Notes under the pieces: generated by a model | Databases searched by the model: none | What the model was told of the DNA's origin: nothing | What the model saw: the letters and a program-made list of their open reading frames with translations, nothing else | Part shown: positions 8,551-18,250 of the stretch, in pieces | How positions within the stretch are numbered: the first letter of the stretch is position 1 | How the letters are laid out: every line of letters starts with the position of its first letter | Assembly: GCF_019469185.1 (NCBI RefSeq) | Contig: NZ_CP048264.1 | Coordinates: 1,736,001 to 1,800,000 of the forward strand | From: Gilliamella sp. ESL0441 | GTDB taxonomy: Bacteria > Pseudomonadota > Gammaproteobacteria > Enterobacterales > Orbaceae | Length of the DNA stretch: 64,000 nt | Direction of reading: 5' to 3' | Program-made: the position numbers and the translations under genes

Positions 8551-11337
8551 TTACTCTTTGGATTTTTTAGATTCTTTTTTCTTGCTATTTTTTTCACTAC
8601 CTTCCGGCTTACTTTTGGCTGTTTTCGCCTTTGATAATTTATTTTTGTTTTCTTCTGTTGCCCATTCCAACACAATACCCTCTGATTCGTCGAAATCAAG
8701 AATTAATGTTGGTATTTCACCATTGCTGACAGGATTTCTTTGCAATAACAGATTTGATACCACAGGTAAAATTTGTTGATTTAAAATACTGTCAATATTG
8801 CGGGCCCCGGTATCAGGTAATAAACAAGCTGAAACCAACGTATCATAAAGTTTTTCGCCCACATTAAACACAATTTTATAATGTTTTTGTAACCGTTTTG
8901 CAACTTTATTAAGCTTAATTTCAACAATTTTGCGTAATGCCTCACCACCAAGTGGTGTGTAAATGATAGTTTGAAAACGCGCAAGTAATGCAGGTTGAAA
9001 ATGCTCACGAATAATAGGACGCAATAACTCTTGTTGAGTTGCTACATCAGCATCTGGCATTTCTTCAAAAAGCGCCATCAATTCATCACTACCTAAATTA
9101 GAGGTCATTAAAATCAAGGTGTTACGGAAATCAATTTCACGACCTTCACCATCACGCATAAAACCACGGTCAAATACCTGATAAAATAGATTGATAACAT
9201 CACGATGTGCTTTTTCAACTTCATCTAATAATACAACACTATATGGTCGTTTACGTACAGCTTCGGTTAATACCCCGCCTTGACCATAGCCAACATAACC
9301 CGGTGGAGATCCTTTTAACTGTGAAACGGTATGAGCTTCTTGATATTCTGACATGTTAATCGTCACAAGAGATTGCTCACCACCAAATAATGTATCCGCT
9401 AAAGCTAATGCGGTTTCTGTTTTACCCACACCTGATGTTCCGACTAGTAAAAATACAGCCATTGGTGCATCTTCTGAAGTCAATCCTGTTTTAGCTGCAC
9501 GAATGCGTTTTGCAATTTCATGCAGGGCATTATCTTGACCAACGACTCGCTGACGTAGATCATCTTCTAAAGAAAGTAAATGACTTTGTTCATCTTTTAA
9601 TAGACTTTCTAAAGGTACGCCTGTCCAGTCCGAAATAACAGAGGATACCGTGCGACTATCTACATCAAGTGAAAGTAATGGTGTATTACCTTGTAAATCT
9701 TTTAACTGTTGCTGAGTTTCATCCAATTCTTTAAGTAGTTTAGCATCAGCAGGTTCATCTACCTGTTTTTGGCGTAATTCAATCAAAGTTTGAATTAATG
9801 CTTTCTCTTTTTCAAACTGTGATTGTTTAATCGTTAATTGATTTTGTAATTGATTTAACTTTTCATCAATTTCTTTAATTCGATCGGTCGATAAATGCTT
9901 ATCCAATACTAAATCTTCATCGATAGCTTTCTGCTCTATTTTCAATGCAGCTATGCTTGCTTCAAGTAAGGTTATCGATTCCGGAATTGTATCAAGTCCC
10001 ATGCGCACGCGTGCCGATGCAGTATCCAATAAATCAACTGCTTTATCGGGTAATTGTCGACCACTAATATAGCGCCTTGACAACGCAACAGCTGTTTTGA
10101 CAGCTTCATCTAAAATATGAACACCATGATGTTTTGAATAGCGAGATTTTAATCCTCGTAACATTAAACATGCTTTTTCATCATCGGGTTCATCAACTTT
10201 CACGATTTGAAAACGACGCTCTAAAGCGGCATCTTTTTCAAAATATTGTTTGTATTCTGACCATGTCGTTGCAGCAATTGTTCGTAATTCTCCTCTGGCT
10301 AATGCTGGTTTTAATAAATTCGCCGCATCTGCGCCTCCAGCAGAATTTCCTGCACCAATAATAGTATGTGCTTCATCAATAAAGAGTAGAATAGGTGTTG
10401 GTGATTGTTGGATGCCATCGATAACATTTTTTAAACGTTGTTCGAACTCTCCTTTTACACCTGCCCCAGCTTGAAGCAAGCCAAGATCCAATGATAATAT
10501 ACAAACATTTTCTAGGCTTTTTGGGACATTTCCTTCTGCGATACGAAGTGCTAATCCTTCAACCAAAGCTGTTTTTCCGACACCTGGTTCACCGACTAAG
10601 ATTGGATTATTTTTTCTACGGCGAGATAAAATATCAATCATCTGTCTAATTTCAATATCACGACCAAAAACAGGATCTATTTTTCCAGCTTTAGCTTTTT
10701 CAGTAACGTTTTCTGTAAAACGATCCAATGCTGCCTGTAGGTGTTTTTGCGAAATTTTATTTTTATCAATCTTATTTTGTGAATCAGACTCGGATTCAGA
10801 ACTGATATCTAAATGTTCGGATGCTCCCTCAGAATATTCCGAATTATAATTTGATTGGTTAGCAGGACTTTCATCTGATATTTCATCTAATTTTGCTCTC
10901 ATTTTTTGTAATGAAATAGGAGAGACACTTAATAATTGCCAAGCATCCTGTGCTTTTAAACAATGCGGCATATCTTGTAATGCTTGCATAATATGTACGG
11001 AGCGTATCACATCTTCGTGATCTTCTAAGGACGCTTTTAACCAGGCTGATTGTAATACAGCAATCAACGCTGGCGATAAACTTGGTTTTGTATTCACAGT
11101 ATGAGGCAATGCATCAAGATATTTAAGTAAACCAGTCCAGACTTTATCCATATCAAACTGATAATGTCTTGCAATAATAGTCATATCACCTGAACCTTGT
11201 TCTAGTAATTTTAATAACCAATGTTCAAGTGTAATCTCGGTATGTGCACGCGTTTGACATAACCCGGCAGCTGCCTCTAAGGATTTAGCACAAAACGAAT
11301 TCAGTCTTCTTAATAAAACAGAGGGATCAGTAACCAT
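8551..11337 (-). CDS. tssH: T6SS sheath-recycling AAA+ ATPase ClpV (TssH)
   Basis: The 928-residue ClpB-like disaggregase dissolves contracted TssBC sheaths. The N-domain (about 1-150) is followed by a low-complexity Ser/Asp/Glu linker (about 155-195). The first AAA module has Walker A GEPGVGKT at 249-256 and Walker B LLFIDEAH at about 317-324. A coiled-coil middle domain (about 460-550) and a second AAA module with GTSGVGKT at 633-640 follow. The last 30 residues form a Lys/Ser-rich tail beyond the usual end. GTG at 11340 and ATG at 11337 are adjacent; ATG is preferred because AAGGA then sits 7 nt upstream. It follows hcp behind a strong intergenic hairpin. Confidence 0.96.
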   Translation of the reverse strand: MVTDPSVLLRRLNSFCAKSLEAAAGLCQTRAHTEITLEHWLLKLLEQGSGDMTIIARHYQFDMDKVWTGLLKYLDALPHTVNTKPSLSPALIAVLQSAWLKASLEDHEDVIRSVHIMQALQDMPHCLKAQDAWQLLSVSPISLQKMRAKLDEISDESPANQSNYNSEYSEGASEHLDISSESESDSQNKIDKNKISQKHLQAALDRFTENVTEKAKAGKIDPVFGRDIEIRQMIDILSRRRKNNPILVGEPGVGKTALVEGLALRIAEGNVPKSLENVCILSLDLGLLQAGAGVKGEFEQRLKNVIDGIQQSPTPILLFIDEAHTIIGAGNSAGGADAANLLKPALARGELRTIAATTWSEYKQYFEKDAALERRFQIVKVDEPDDEKACLMLRGLKSRYSKHHGVHILDEAVKTAVALSRRYISGRQLPDKAVDLLDTASARVRMGLDTIPESITLLEASIAALKIEQKAIDEDLVLDKHLSTDRIKEIDEKLNQLQNQLTIKQSQFEKEKALIQTLIELRQKQVDEPADAKLLKELDETQQQLKDLQGNTPLLSLDVDSRTVSSVISDWTGVPLESLLKDEQSHLLSLEDDLRQRVVGQDNALHEIAKRIRAAKTGLTSEDAPMAVFLLVGTSGVGKTETALALADTLFGGEQSLVTINMSEYQEAHTVSQLKGSPPGYVGYGQGGVLTEAVRKRPYSVVLLDEVEKAHRDVINLFYQVFDRGFMRDGEGREIDFRNTLILMTSNLGSDELMALFEEMPDADVATQQELLRPIIREHFQPALLARFQTIIYTPLGGEALRKIVEIKLNKVAKRLQKHYKIVFNVGEKLYDTLVSACLLPDTGARNIDSILNQQILPVVSNLLLQRNPVSNGEIPTLILDFDESEGIVLEWATEENKNKLSKAKTAKSKPEGSEKNSKKKESKKSKE

Positions 11338-11369
11338 CACTATTTCCTTTTATAAATTCCATCATAAAT

Positions 11370-11400
11370 AAACACAACCCAAATTAATTGGGCTGTGTTT
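11370..11400 (-). terminator. Hairpin between hcp and clpV
   Basis: A near-perfect inverted repeat (arms 11370-11382 and 11388-11400, 5-nt loop) is read on the minus strand as a 13-pair stem with one G-U pair. It is followed by a moderately U-rich stretch. The position right after hcp suggests a partial terminator or RNA-stability hairpin that lets hcp mRNA exceed the downstream message. That role is inferred. Confidence 0.6.
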
Positions 11401-11409
11401 GCTTTCAAA

Positions 11410-11898
11410 TTAACCTCTTGATTCTTCCCAACTATCAGTATGGGTATGGTTGCCATCAAGATAAGTCCAAGTAATTTTTTCGTAAGCAAGTTCAACACGT
11501 TCTAAATGATTGAATACTTCTTTTGAAGGATCTTTAATATTGTACATTTCACCTTGAACAGAAATAACTTTTACACCGAACAATTCAGTCTTAAAGTATG
11601 GTACTTCTTTACCATCATTACCAATTTTATACCAATCGATTTTGACAGTATTCAAAAGTTGACCTGAAGTAACGGCTCTATAAAGATAAGGTGATGAAAC
11701 ATCAACTTCTTTAACGATTTCTAGTGCATGGTGATTACGTGTACCTTTTAATTTACCTGTGTTACTGTCAGCAGGTATATGAATTTTATGATTAAATTCA
11801 AGCACTTCAATACTATCTTCACGCCCTTTAATGCTTACAGAACCCTTGATAGGTTTACCTTGCTCGTCGGTTAAATACAAATACGCTGGAATAGCCAT
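11410..11898 (-). CDS. hcp: T6SS tube protein Hcp
   Basis: The 162-residue protein has the Hcp pattern: AIPAYLYLTDEQGKPIKGSV, then REDSIEVLEFNHKI, then GTRNHHALEIVKEVD, and C-terminal ERVELAYEKITWTYLDGN. Hcp hexamers stack to form the inner tube ejected through the TssBC sheath. A strong AGGAGA ribosome site and the hairpin downstream are consistent with high expression. It lies between the TagL-like gene (48 bp upstream) and clpV. Length and ends look normal, with no C-terminal effector extension. Confidence 0.97.
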   Translation of the reverse strand: MAIPAYLYLTDEQGKPIKGSVSIKGREDSIEVLEFNHKIHIPADSNTGKLKGTRNHHALEIVKEVDVSSPYLYRAVTSGQLLNTVKIDWYKIGNDGKEVPYFKTELFGVKVISVQGEMYNIKDPSKEVFNHLERVELAYEKITWTYLDGNHTHTDSWEESRG

Positions 11899-11946
11899 TG
11901 TTTATCTCCTTTTTAGTTTAGTTTTGTTTTGTTTTGATTTGTTTTA

Positions 11947-13692
11947 TTAATTTTCATTCACCAAAATACAATTTGATGTTTGAGGAACTAAATTTATTTC
12001 AACTCTCCGATTTTTTGCACGATTTTCGGGAGTACTGTTATCTACCAGAGGTTCTTTTGCCCCATGACCTTGTATAGCAAAACAAGCTTCAGGTATATCA
12101 CTATTCTTCAAAATCCAGTCACGAACAGACATTGCACGATTAAACGATAAATGTAAATTTTTAGTATCGTCACCAACTGAATCAGTATGACCAGTTATAA
12201 TAATTAGCCAGCCGGTTTGAGGGTTAGCCTTTATCTGTTTTCTAATTTCAATTAATGCATTAATTAACGTTTTTTCAGAACCCGCTTTCAGACTTGATTG
12301 TCCACTTTCAAATAATGCCATACTATCTAACCGAATTGGTGGAAGTGGTTTTGGTACAACAACTATAGGTTGTGGAGTAACAATTGGTTTAGAAACATAG
12401 TCTCGCATTGCATTATTTAATGGCTCGACTAGCTGTAAACCACGGTAAAGTCCCATACCAAGACGAATAGGCTCACCTTTAGTATAGTATTGGTTAAGCA
12501 TTGTTTTATCATTTTGCAATATGTCTAACGCTATTTTTTTATTATCATAGTTATCCATTGGAATAGAATGATAATCATTAATATCATTCTGTATTTGCTC
12601 AATAAATTTAACATTATTCCAATAAGATGCACCCATTCCCCCCATTACAAATAGCGATGTAATTATGATTAAACCCAATATCATCGTGATAATTGGAGAA
12701 AAAGGATAAGCAATCGGCATGAATTTAACTAGAGGATCAGGTGGCGTGATCCCTTCTTGTATATTATGTGTTTTTGGTAAAGATAAACTTGTCGCATCTT
12801 CCCATAGCTTTTGCACCAAATTGCCGTTTACCATAGTTTTATTAATAGGATAGATGGCAATGCCTGTTGGAATACATTTAGCAATTGGTTGCTTATTATC
12901 AGACAACGTTTTTAATATTACATCTTCAATCCACTCTTGGGTCTCTTGAAGGAAAGGACGAAGTCGTAATCTACGTTCTCTTTCATGATGAGGAATTTTG
13001 ATATCATTGACCCAATTGTCTATAGGTGATAAAGAATGATCTAAAACATACAATTTGTTTTTTTCTGATTGAAACCAATGGACAGGCAATGGATTATTTT
13101 CATCATAAATTAGATCATTAAGTCCAACATGCGTTGAAACATAAACTGGCATTTGATATTTAGCTATTCGACAAGTATCTACCCAAGACTGGCGAAATGC
13201 TTGTAATTTAGCTATAAATAAACCTTTCTTTTCTTCAACTTCTGGATTTAAAGCAAGAAAAATCCCAACTCGTCCTAACATGTCCGGCCATTTTGCAACC
13301 AGTGAGTCATATACAATCGGCAAATGCGAAAACTCATCGACATATATCCATACTGCTTCAGAAGAAATAAGTATATTAGAGTCAGCAAGAGATAAATTTT
13401 CAGGGAAAAAATCTTTTGCAGCATTACCTGTGACTAACAAAATAGGCAAGCGATAACGTTGTCTTGCAGGTAATAACTCAAGTTTTTCGTCTAGAAATTG
13501 GACGTTTTTTGTTGATTTAACAACGACTTTTCTATAGCGTTGCATTTTCCACAGCAAACCAGTAGCTATAACTGTAGCTAATACTGCTCCTATTATTTTC
13601 CAACCTATTGTAATTTGTAAAAATACAAACAATAACAATAAGCTTAAAATGAGAGCATAAATAATTTGAATACGCTTAGGATAATCGCTCAT
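11947..13692 (-). CDS. TagL-like T6SS peptidoglycan-anchoring protein with OmpA C-domain
   Basis: The 581-residue protein has two N-terminal membrane helices (about 9-27 and 31-48), a cytoplasmic part, a third helix at about 331-352, a Pro-rich spacer (about 434-455), and an OmpA-like peptidoglycan-binding domain (about 455-575). The OmpA domain carries TGHTDSVGDD and NRRVEINL. This three-helix-plus-OmpA layout is that described for TagL of enteroaggregative E. coli, which tethers the TssL/M/J complex to the cell wall. TssL encoded next door lacks its own OmpA domain, so this protein probably supplies that anchor. It starts 12 bp after tssL. The TagL assignment is by architecture, not by sequence search. 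Confidence 0.87.
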   Translation of the reverse strand: MSDYPKRIQIIYALILSLLLLFVFLQITIGWKIIGAVLATVIATGLLWKMQRYRKVVVKSTKNVQFLDEKLELLPARQRYRLPILLVTGNAAKDFFPENLSLADSNILISSEAVWIYVDEFSHLPIVYDSLVAKWPDMLGRVGIFLALNPEVEEKKGLFIAKLQAFRQSWVDTCRIAKYQMPVYVSTHVGLNDLIYDENNPLPVHWFQSEKNKLYVLDHSLSPIDNWVNDIKIPHHERERRLRLRPFLQETQEWIEDVILKTLSDNKQPIAKCIPTGIAIYPINKTMVNGNLVQKLWEDATSLSLPKTHNIQEGITPPDPLVKFMPIAYPFSPIITMILGLIIITSLFVMGGMGASYWNNVKFIEQIQNDINDYHSIPMDNYDNKKIALDILQNDKTMLNQYYTKGEPIRLGMGLYRGLQLVEPLNNAMRDYVSKPIVTPQPIVVVPKPLPPIRLDSMALFESGQSSLKAGSEKTLINALIEIRKQIKANPQTGWLIIITGHTDSVGDDTKNLHLSFNRAMSVRDWILKNSDIPEACFAIQGHGAKEPLVDNSTPENRAKNRRVEINLVPQTSNCILVNEN

Positions 13693-13704
13693 GCTGAACC
13701 TTTT

Positions 13705-14370
13705 TTAACCAACAAGTTGTGTAACCAATTTATCGAGTTGATTATCTAAAACAAAATAAAGAATAAATATCGAAATAATTGATACTAAAGTACAAATTAA
13801 CAAAATCGCCTTTCTGCCCCTAAAACGATTACTTTTTGTCTGTTGAATAATAGGGTAAGACTGTTCAGGTTCATATTCACGAAGGGCTTCACGTAATGCT
13901 AAAATAAGTTCTTCCCTCTCTTTTTGAGGCTTATCTAGATAATAACCTTGAAAACCTAATCCTAAAACTCTATCAAAACAGGCTAAAACAATTCCTTCTT
14001 TTCTATCAGCCTTTAAACGCGCCCGAATTTTTTCAAATAAATCGTATCCTGCATTGTGAGTATTAAAAAAGATAACTTGCAATGGTGAACCTAGCCATTC
14101 GTCATAATCCTGATTTTTGGGATTATCACGATGACATAGCAATACAGCTTCATCCAACAAAGCACATAAAGCATAGCTAATATCATCAATAATGTCTTGA
14201 CTATACTGAGCGTTTAATAATTGTTCTCGTACATTTGAGACATGTTGTTTGCAAAGCTCATACAGTTTATGCCCAGAAGGTATATCTGCTTTTGCTTTTA
14301 ATTGCACGACAACTAGAATTGGATCTCGTAATAATTCATCGATAATAATATTTTTCGATTCTAAACTCAT
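13705..14370 (-). CDS. tssL: T6SS membrane-complex protein TssL (DotU family, short form)
   Basis: The 221-residue DotU/IcmH-type protein has a cytoplasmic helical domain (YALCALLDEAVLLCHRD, then FFNTHNAGYDLFEKIRARL, then LGLGFQGYYL) and a single C-terminal membrane helix at about 187-207. This is the short TssL without a periplasmic OmpA domain. It dimerises and links TssM to the baseplate through TssK. It lies 8 bp after tssK and 12 bp before the TagL-like gene, so the set is co-transcribed. No anomalies were seen. Confidence 0.95.
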   Translation of the reverse strand: MSLESKNIIIDELLRDPILVVVQLKAKADIPSGHKLYELCKQHVSNVREQLLNAQYSQDIIDDISYALCALLDEAVLLCHRDNPKNQDYDEWLGSPLQVIFFNTHNAGYDLFEKIRARLKADRKEGIVLACFDRVLGLGFQGYYLDKPQKEREELILALREALREYEPEQSYPIIQQTKSNRFRGRKAILLICTLVSIISIFILYFVLDNQLDKLVTQLVG

Positions 14371-14378
14371 AACTCGCC

Positions 14379-15731
14379 CTATGAACGCAATACAGCAAAT
14401 AATTCTAATGTAATATCAGGCATTGCACGTGGTACATAGAATTCACAACACCGAGCAAGCAACATATTTTTTGCTGCACTATGAGAAAGATCGAGAGCAA
14501 AATATTGATTATCTAATCGCACAGGAACCGCTGCAGGCACATGACTTAATGCTTTAATCGGTATACCTGATAATGCTGAATGAATAATTTGTCTCACATC
14601 GTCAGGTGCACCAGCTTTACATAAGATTGGGAATCGTGATTGTAATTGATGACCAGGCATACTTGATTGTACCGAAAGATAAAAATCAGCATCTTCGGTA
14701 AGACGTGAATCATTCAATCGTCCTGTCCATAATGTATCTTTATCATGTACAAGATCTATTTTGATTACTCTTGATGGTAAGCTTTCTTCTAATAAATTAC
14801 GAACTAATCCAAAAAGAGGAGGAAAAACATCATTGAGTTTTGTATGATCGTACGCAGGGATACCATCTACATCGTTGGTTAACGAAAACGTCAATAAAGC
14901 ACCGGTTAAAGATGTTAGTGTTTCATAAAGTCTTTCGGGATGAATTGAAGGATTATCACGAAGAAATTTAAGTTGCGGTTCAAATGTATTCAACGCATTT
15001 AAAAGCCAGAATAGAGAGACATCTGCGGTAGCAAATTCGGCTATTTGCTGATTACGTTCATGACGCATTCCAGTCAAATGCTGACGTTTAGCTTTCATTT
15101 GAAGGCATAGAAGCTCTAACTCTTTTACAAGGGTTCCACTTTGGGTAAATAAATTTACCATCGGTGGCAGATAATCAGGATCCAATACAAATCGCCCATT
15201 TAAATCGCGTTTCAAACGTGCAATAGGACAGGTTAAATAATCGCTATGATTCTCAAAATCAAATAAAAAAGTTAAAGCATAATATTCAACGGCCATTGTT
15301 TCAACATTTTTACCCAATAAATCAGGAACTTCTACCCATTCTTTTCGAAAACGTAATGGTCGTTCAATTGATTGATTGTCTTGTAAACAGTTTCCACCAT
15401 TAGCTTGTAATAATGGTAAACCAACAAAGACCGTAACTTCATCAAGGTCCATAGGAATTTCATTATTGAGTATCCGTGCTTCAGGTAATCTATCTGCGAC
15501 ATTGGTATTAATTAAAACACCATCAGAAAACCGCATACTGATTGAATCGGCTTGTAGCCGATCAACCGTAAGAGCTTGAGTATCAATAACTAAGCTTTCA
15601 ATTCCCCACGGATTAGCTATCGAAAAGGCAGCTAATTTTTGAGAAGAAAATTGATCCCATAACGCTTGTTGTTGAAACTGTTGAGGTGCCAAAAATACAC
15701 CTTCGCTCCACAATGGACGAAAAATTTTCAT
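14379..15731 (-). CDS. tssK: T6SS baseplate-to-membrane adaptor TssK
   Basis: The 450-residue protein begins KIFRPLWSEGVFLAPQQFQQQ, the standard TssK N-terminus, and ends with FYVPRAMPDITLELFAVLRS. TssK trimers connect the TssF/G wedges to TssL and TssM. An upstream in-frame GTG at 15743 overlaps the AGGAG ribosome site and cannot be the start. The ATG at 15731 gives the conserved N-terminus. It follows tssC by 48 bp and precedes tssL by 8 bp. Confidence 0.96.
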   Translation of the reverse strand: MKIFRPLWSEGVFLAPQQFQQQALWDQFSSQKLAAFSIANPWGIESLVIDTQALTVDRLQADSISMRFSDGVLINTNVADRLPEARILNNEIPMDLDEVTVFVGLPLLQANGGNCLQDNQSIERPLRFRKEWVEVPDLLGKNVETMAVEYYALTFLFDFENHSDYLTCPIARLKRDLNGRFVLDPDYLPPMVNLFTQSGTLVKELELLCLQMKAKRQHLTGMRHERNQQIAEFATADVSLFWLLNALNTFEPQLKFLRDNPSIHPERLYETLTSLTGALLTFSLTNDVDGIPAYDHTKLNDVFPPLFGLVRNLLEESLPSRVIKIDLVHDKDTLWTGRLNDSRLTEDADFYLSVQSSMPGHQLQSRFPILCKAGAPDDVRQIIHSALSGIPIKALSHVPAAVPVRLDNQYFALDLSHSAAKNMLLARCCEFYVPRAMPDITLELFAVLRS

Positions 15732-15779
15732 CTGTTTAAACACTCCTATTTTTAGATATTAATCAACTAAAATTTAAGC

Positions 15780-17309
15780 TTATTCTTTAGCTTTAGGCAT
15801 TTGTGATACCATTGATAAATTAATATCCATTCCCTCGATTTGGAAATGAGGAACTAAGAATGTTTTAACACGGAAAAAGCCTGGATTATCTTCAATATCT
15901 TCAACAATAATTTTCGCTTGTCTTAATGGATGAGACGCCTGAACCTGATCACTTGGATTCGTCATTTCAGTAACCAAATTTTTAACCCATTTATTAAGTT
16001 CAAGTTCTAACATTCGTCTATCTTTTGTTGCACCGATATTTTCGCGTTGAATCACTTTTAGATAATGAGCTATACGTGATAATAAGAAAATATAAGGTAA
16101 ACGTGCATTAATACGGCTATTTGAAGTCGCCTCTTTAGTATCATAAAGAGCCGGTTTTTGTGCAGAATTTGCTGAGAAGAAGCAAGCATAATCCCGATTT
16201 TTATAGAACGAAAGAGGAATAAATCCTAAATTTGCAAATTCAAATTCACGTGTTTCCGGAATAAGGACTTCTGTTGGGATTTTCATTTGGTTACCGGTTC
16301 CTAAATCATAAAGATGAATAGGAAGGTCTTCAACAAGTCCTCCAGATTGAGGTCCACGAATTTGAACACACCAACCATTACGAACAAAACTTTGCGCCAT
16401 ATTAGCTGCAAAAGCATAAGAAGCATTAGCCCATAAATAATTGTTATGGTCTAATCCCTTCACATCTTCAATATAGTTGAAGCTGCGAACTGGGATTGTG
16501 TCAGGGCCATAAGGTAAACGAGCAAGAACTCTAGGTAAAGTTAATCCGATATAACGAGAATCCTCAGTTTCACGGAAGCTATTCCATTTAGTGAATTCAG
16601 CACGGTCAAAATAGTTGGCAATATCTTTAATTGCAGCCACTTCTTCCATTGTTTCTTTACCAAAGAATTTAGGGCCCACTGACGTAATGAAAGGCATATG
16701 AGCAGATGCAGCAACTTTAGATACATTTCTTAATAATGCAATATCTTGTGGGCTACGATCGAACTCGTAATTTGAAATAGTCACCCCAATTGGTTCACCA
16801 CCCGGAGTATCATATTCTTGAATATAAGTATGACGATAAAAACCAGTTTGATTAATTTCTGGCGCATCTTCAAAATCTTGGCGAAGCTCTTCTTTTGAAA
16901 CGTCTAAAAGATCAATCTTCACGTTACGACGAAAATCAGTACGATCTACAAGGAATTTTAATCCACGCCAAGTTGATTCTATCTCTTGGAACGTTTCATT
17001 GTGCATAATGGCATCAAGTTGACGGCTTATTTTTTGGTCAATTTGACTAATATGGTAATCTAATAAATGTTTATCTAATTTTTCGATTTTTTGTGATGAA
17101 CCTTGAATCAATTGAAGTAAAATATTGATTGCCATGGTGACACGTTCATCTTGAGATGATTCAAATAGAACTTCATTGTCTTGGTATTTTTCAATTTCAC
17201 TAGCTGTTTTGATAGGATTTAAATTTATTTTATCAAATAGCGATTCATAAACACTATTATTTTGTTCCAATACAGTTTTATTTTCATTGTTTTGTGATTG
17301 TACGTTCAT
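15780..17309 (-). CDS. tssC: T6SS sheath large subunit TssC (VipB)
   Basis: The 509-residue sheath protein has the hallmark segments ESTWRGLKFLVDRTDFR, then PIGVTISNYEFDRSP, then FLLSRIAHYLKVIQRENIG, and C-terminal DIEDNPGFFRVKTFLVPHFQIEGM. TssC and TssB polymerise into the contractile sheath. The N-terminal 70 residues carry the region that pairs with TssB. It lies 64 bp after tssB. The start ATG at 17309 follows GAGAAA. Confidence 0.97.
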   Translation of the reverse strand: MNVQSQNNENKTVLEQNNSVYESLFDKINLNPIKTASEIEKYQDNEVLFESSQDERVTMAINILLQLIQGSSQKIEKLDKHLLDYHISQIDQKISRQLDAIMHNETFQEIESTWRGLKFLVDRTDFRRNVKIDLLDVSKEELRQDFEDAPEINQTGFYRHTYIQEYDTPGGEPIGVTISNYEFDRSPQDIALLRNVSKVAASAHMPFITSVGPKFFGKETMEEVAAIKDIANYFDRAEFTKWNSFRETEDSRYIGLTLPRVLARLPYGPDTIPVRSFNYIEDVKGLDHNNYLWANASYAFAANMAQSFVRNGWCVQIRGPQSGGLVEDLPIHLYDLGTGNQMKIPTEVLIPETREFEFANLGFIPLSFYKNRDYACFFSANSAQKPALYDTKEATSNSRINARLPYIFLLSRIAHYLKVIQRENIGATKDRRMLELELNKWVKNLVTEMTNPSDQVQASHPLRQAKIIVEDIEDNPGFFRVKTFLVPHFQIEGMDINLSMVSQMPKAKE

Positions 17310-17373
17310 TACTTTTTCTCTAAATTATTTTAATAACCTTATATCCATTTATAACGATATGATCTATTTGTTA

Positions 17374-17874
17374 TTATTTATTGCTTTCAGAAACGATTGA
17401 CTCTAATTCAGCGCGAAGTTCATCGGATAATTGCTCATCCTTCACAATTTTTTCAAGCTCACGGCGAAAAGTCGCATTATCTAACAAGTTCGATTTTAGA
17501 TCTTTTAAAAGATTACGCATTGCAAGTAAAGAACGAAGTTCAGGTACTTTTTTTGCTACTTGCTCTGGTGTAAAATCGTTCATTGACTGAAAAGATAAAT
17601 CTACACAAATTTCACTTCCATCGTCAGCTAATTTGTTTGGCACTGTAATTTTTGCTTCTGGATTAAAGTTATTCAATACAGCATCAAAATTATTCTTATC
17701 AACCGATACTTTTTGCTTATCTGAAAGTGAACGCTTGTCTTTTCCTCGACCATAATCACCTACAGATAAAATTTTGAGTGGTAATTCAACCTTTTTACTA
17801 GCCCCGTTAGTGTGCAAATCTAAGCTAATATTTACACGAGCAGCAGGAACTTCTTTTTGATAACTGTTTGACAT
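17374..17874 (-). CDS. tssB: T6SS sheath small subunit TssB (VipA)
   Basis: The 166-residue protein opens with SNSYQKEVPAARVNISLDL. It continues with LPLKILSVGDYGRG and KITVPNKLADDGSEICVDLSFQSMNDF, then VAKKVPELRSLLAMRNLLKDLK, all standard TssB segments. An in-frame ATG eight codons upstream (17898) lacks a ribosome site, while TAGGAGA lies 5 nt upstream of the ATG at 17874, so the shorter start is used here. It is the first gene of the T6SS operon, with a 580-bp intergenic region upstream that is shared divergently with the sit operon. Confidence 0.96.
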   Translation of the reverse strand: MSNSYQKEVPAARVNISLDLHTNGASKKVELPLKILSVGDYGRGKDKRSLSDKQKVSVDKNNFDAVLNNFNPEAKITVPNKLADDGSEICVDLSFQSMNDFTPEQVAKKVPELRSLLAMRNLLKDLKSNLLDNATFRRELEKIVKDEQLSDELRAELESIVSESNK

Positions 17875-17896
17875 ATTTTCTCCTATATTTCCTTTC

Positions 17897-17967
17897 AAGA
17901 TTGAAATTCACTCAATCTTAAGTTGCTAATAAAGTACACGAATCAAGGATAAATTACAATCTTAAGT
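17897..17967 (-). promoter_or_regulatory. Alternative-hairpin element in the tssB leader
   Basis: CAATCTTAAGT occurs twice on plus (17913-17923 and 17957-17967). TCAATCTT at 17912-17919 is the exact reverse complement of AAGATTGA at 17897-17904. On the tssB transcript the last segment can therefore pair with either upstream copy, giving mutually exclusive stems just before the ribosome site. Function is unproven; the repeats could equally be protein-binding sites. Confidence 0.35.
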
Positions 17968-18250
17968 ATTAAATTTATTTATTCAATTTTAATAATTTAG
18001 TTGAATAACCCAAATAGCAGAAAGTTTTTGACCGACTTTTGTAAATAATCACATGAGCATTTATTGAACAGCAATAATGGACTGTTATGTTATGCTTGAA
18101 TAAATAAGAAAAAATTGAATGCTAAAATGACCTACATAACAGCATCATCTATCGCTTAAATAGTTGTAAATTTATATAAATTAAATTGTTTTTTGATAAA
18201 ATTTGTAAGCAAACTTAAGCAATAATCAGTATAAAATAGATATAAAAAAA
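17968..18250. other. Divergent intergenic region, T6SS and sit operons
   Basis: This stretch of about 280 bp is very A/T-rich and holds no ORF with a ribosome site. It must contain the tssB promoter on the minus strand, but I could not single out a convincing -35/-10 pair, and I saw no sigma-54 type GG-N10-GC element. Confidence 0.5.
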
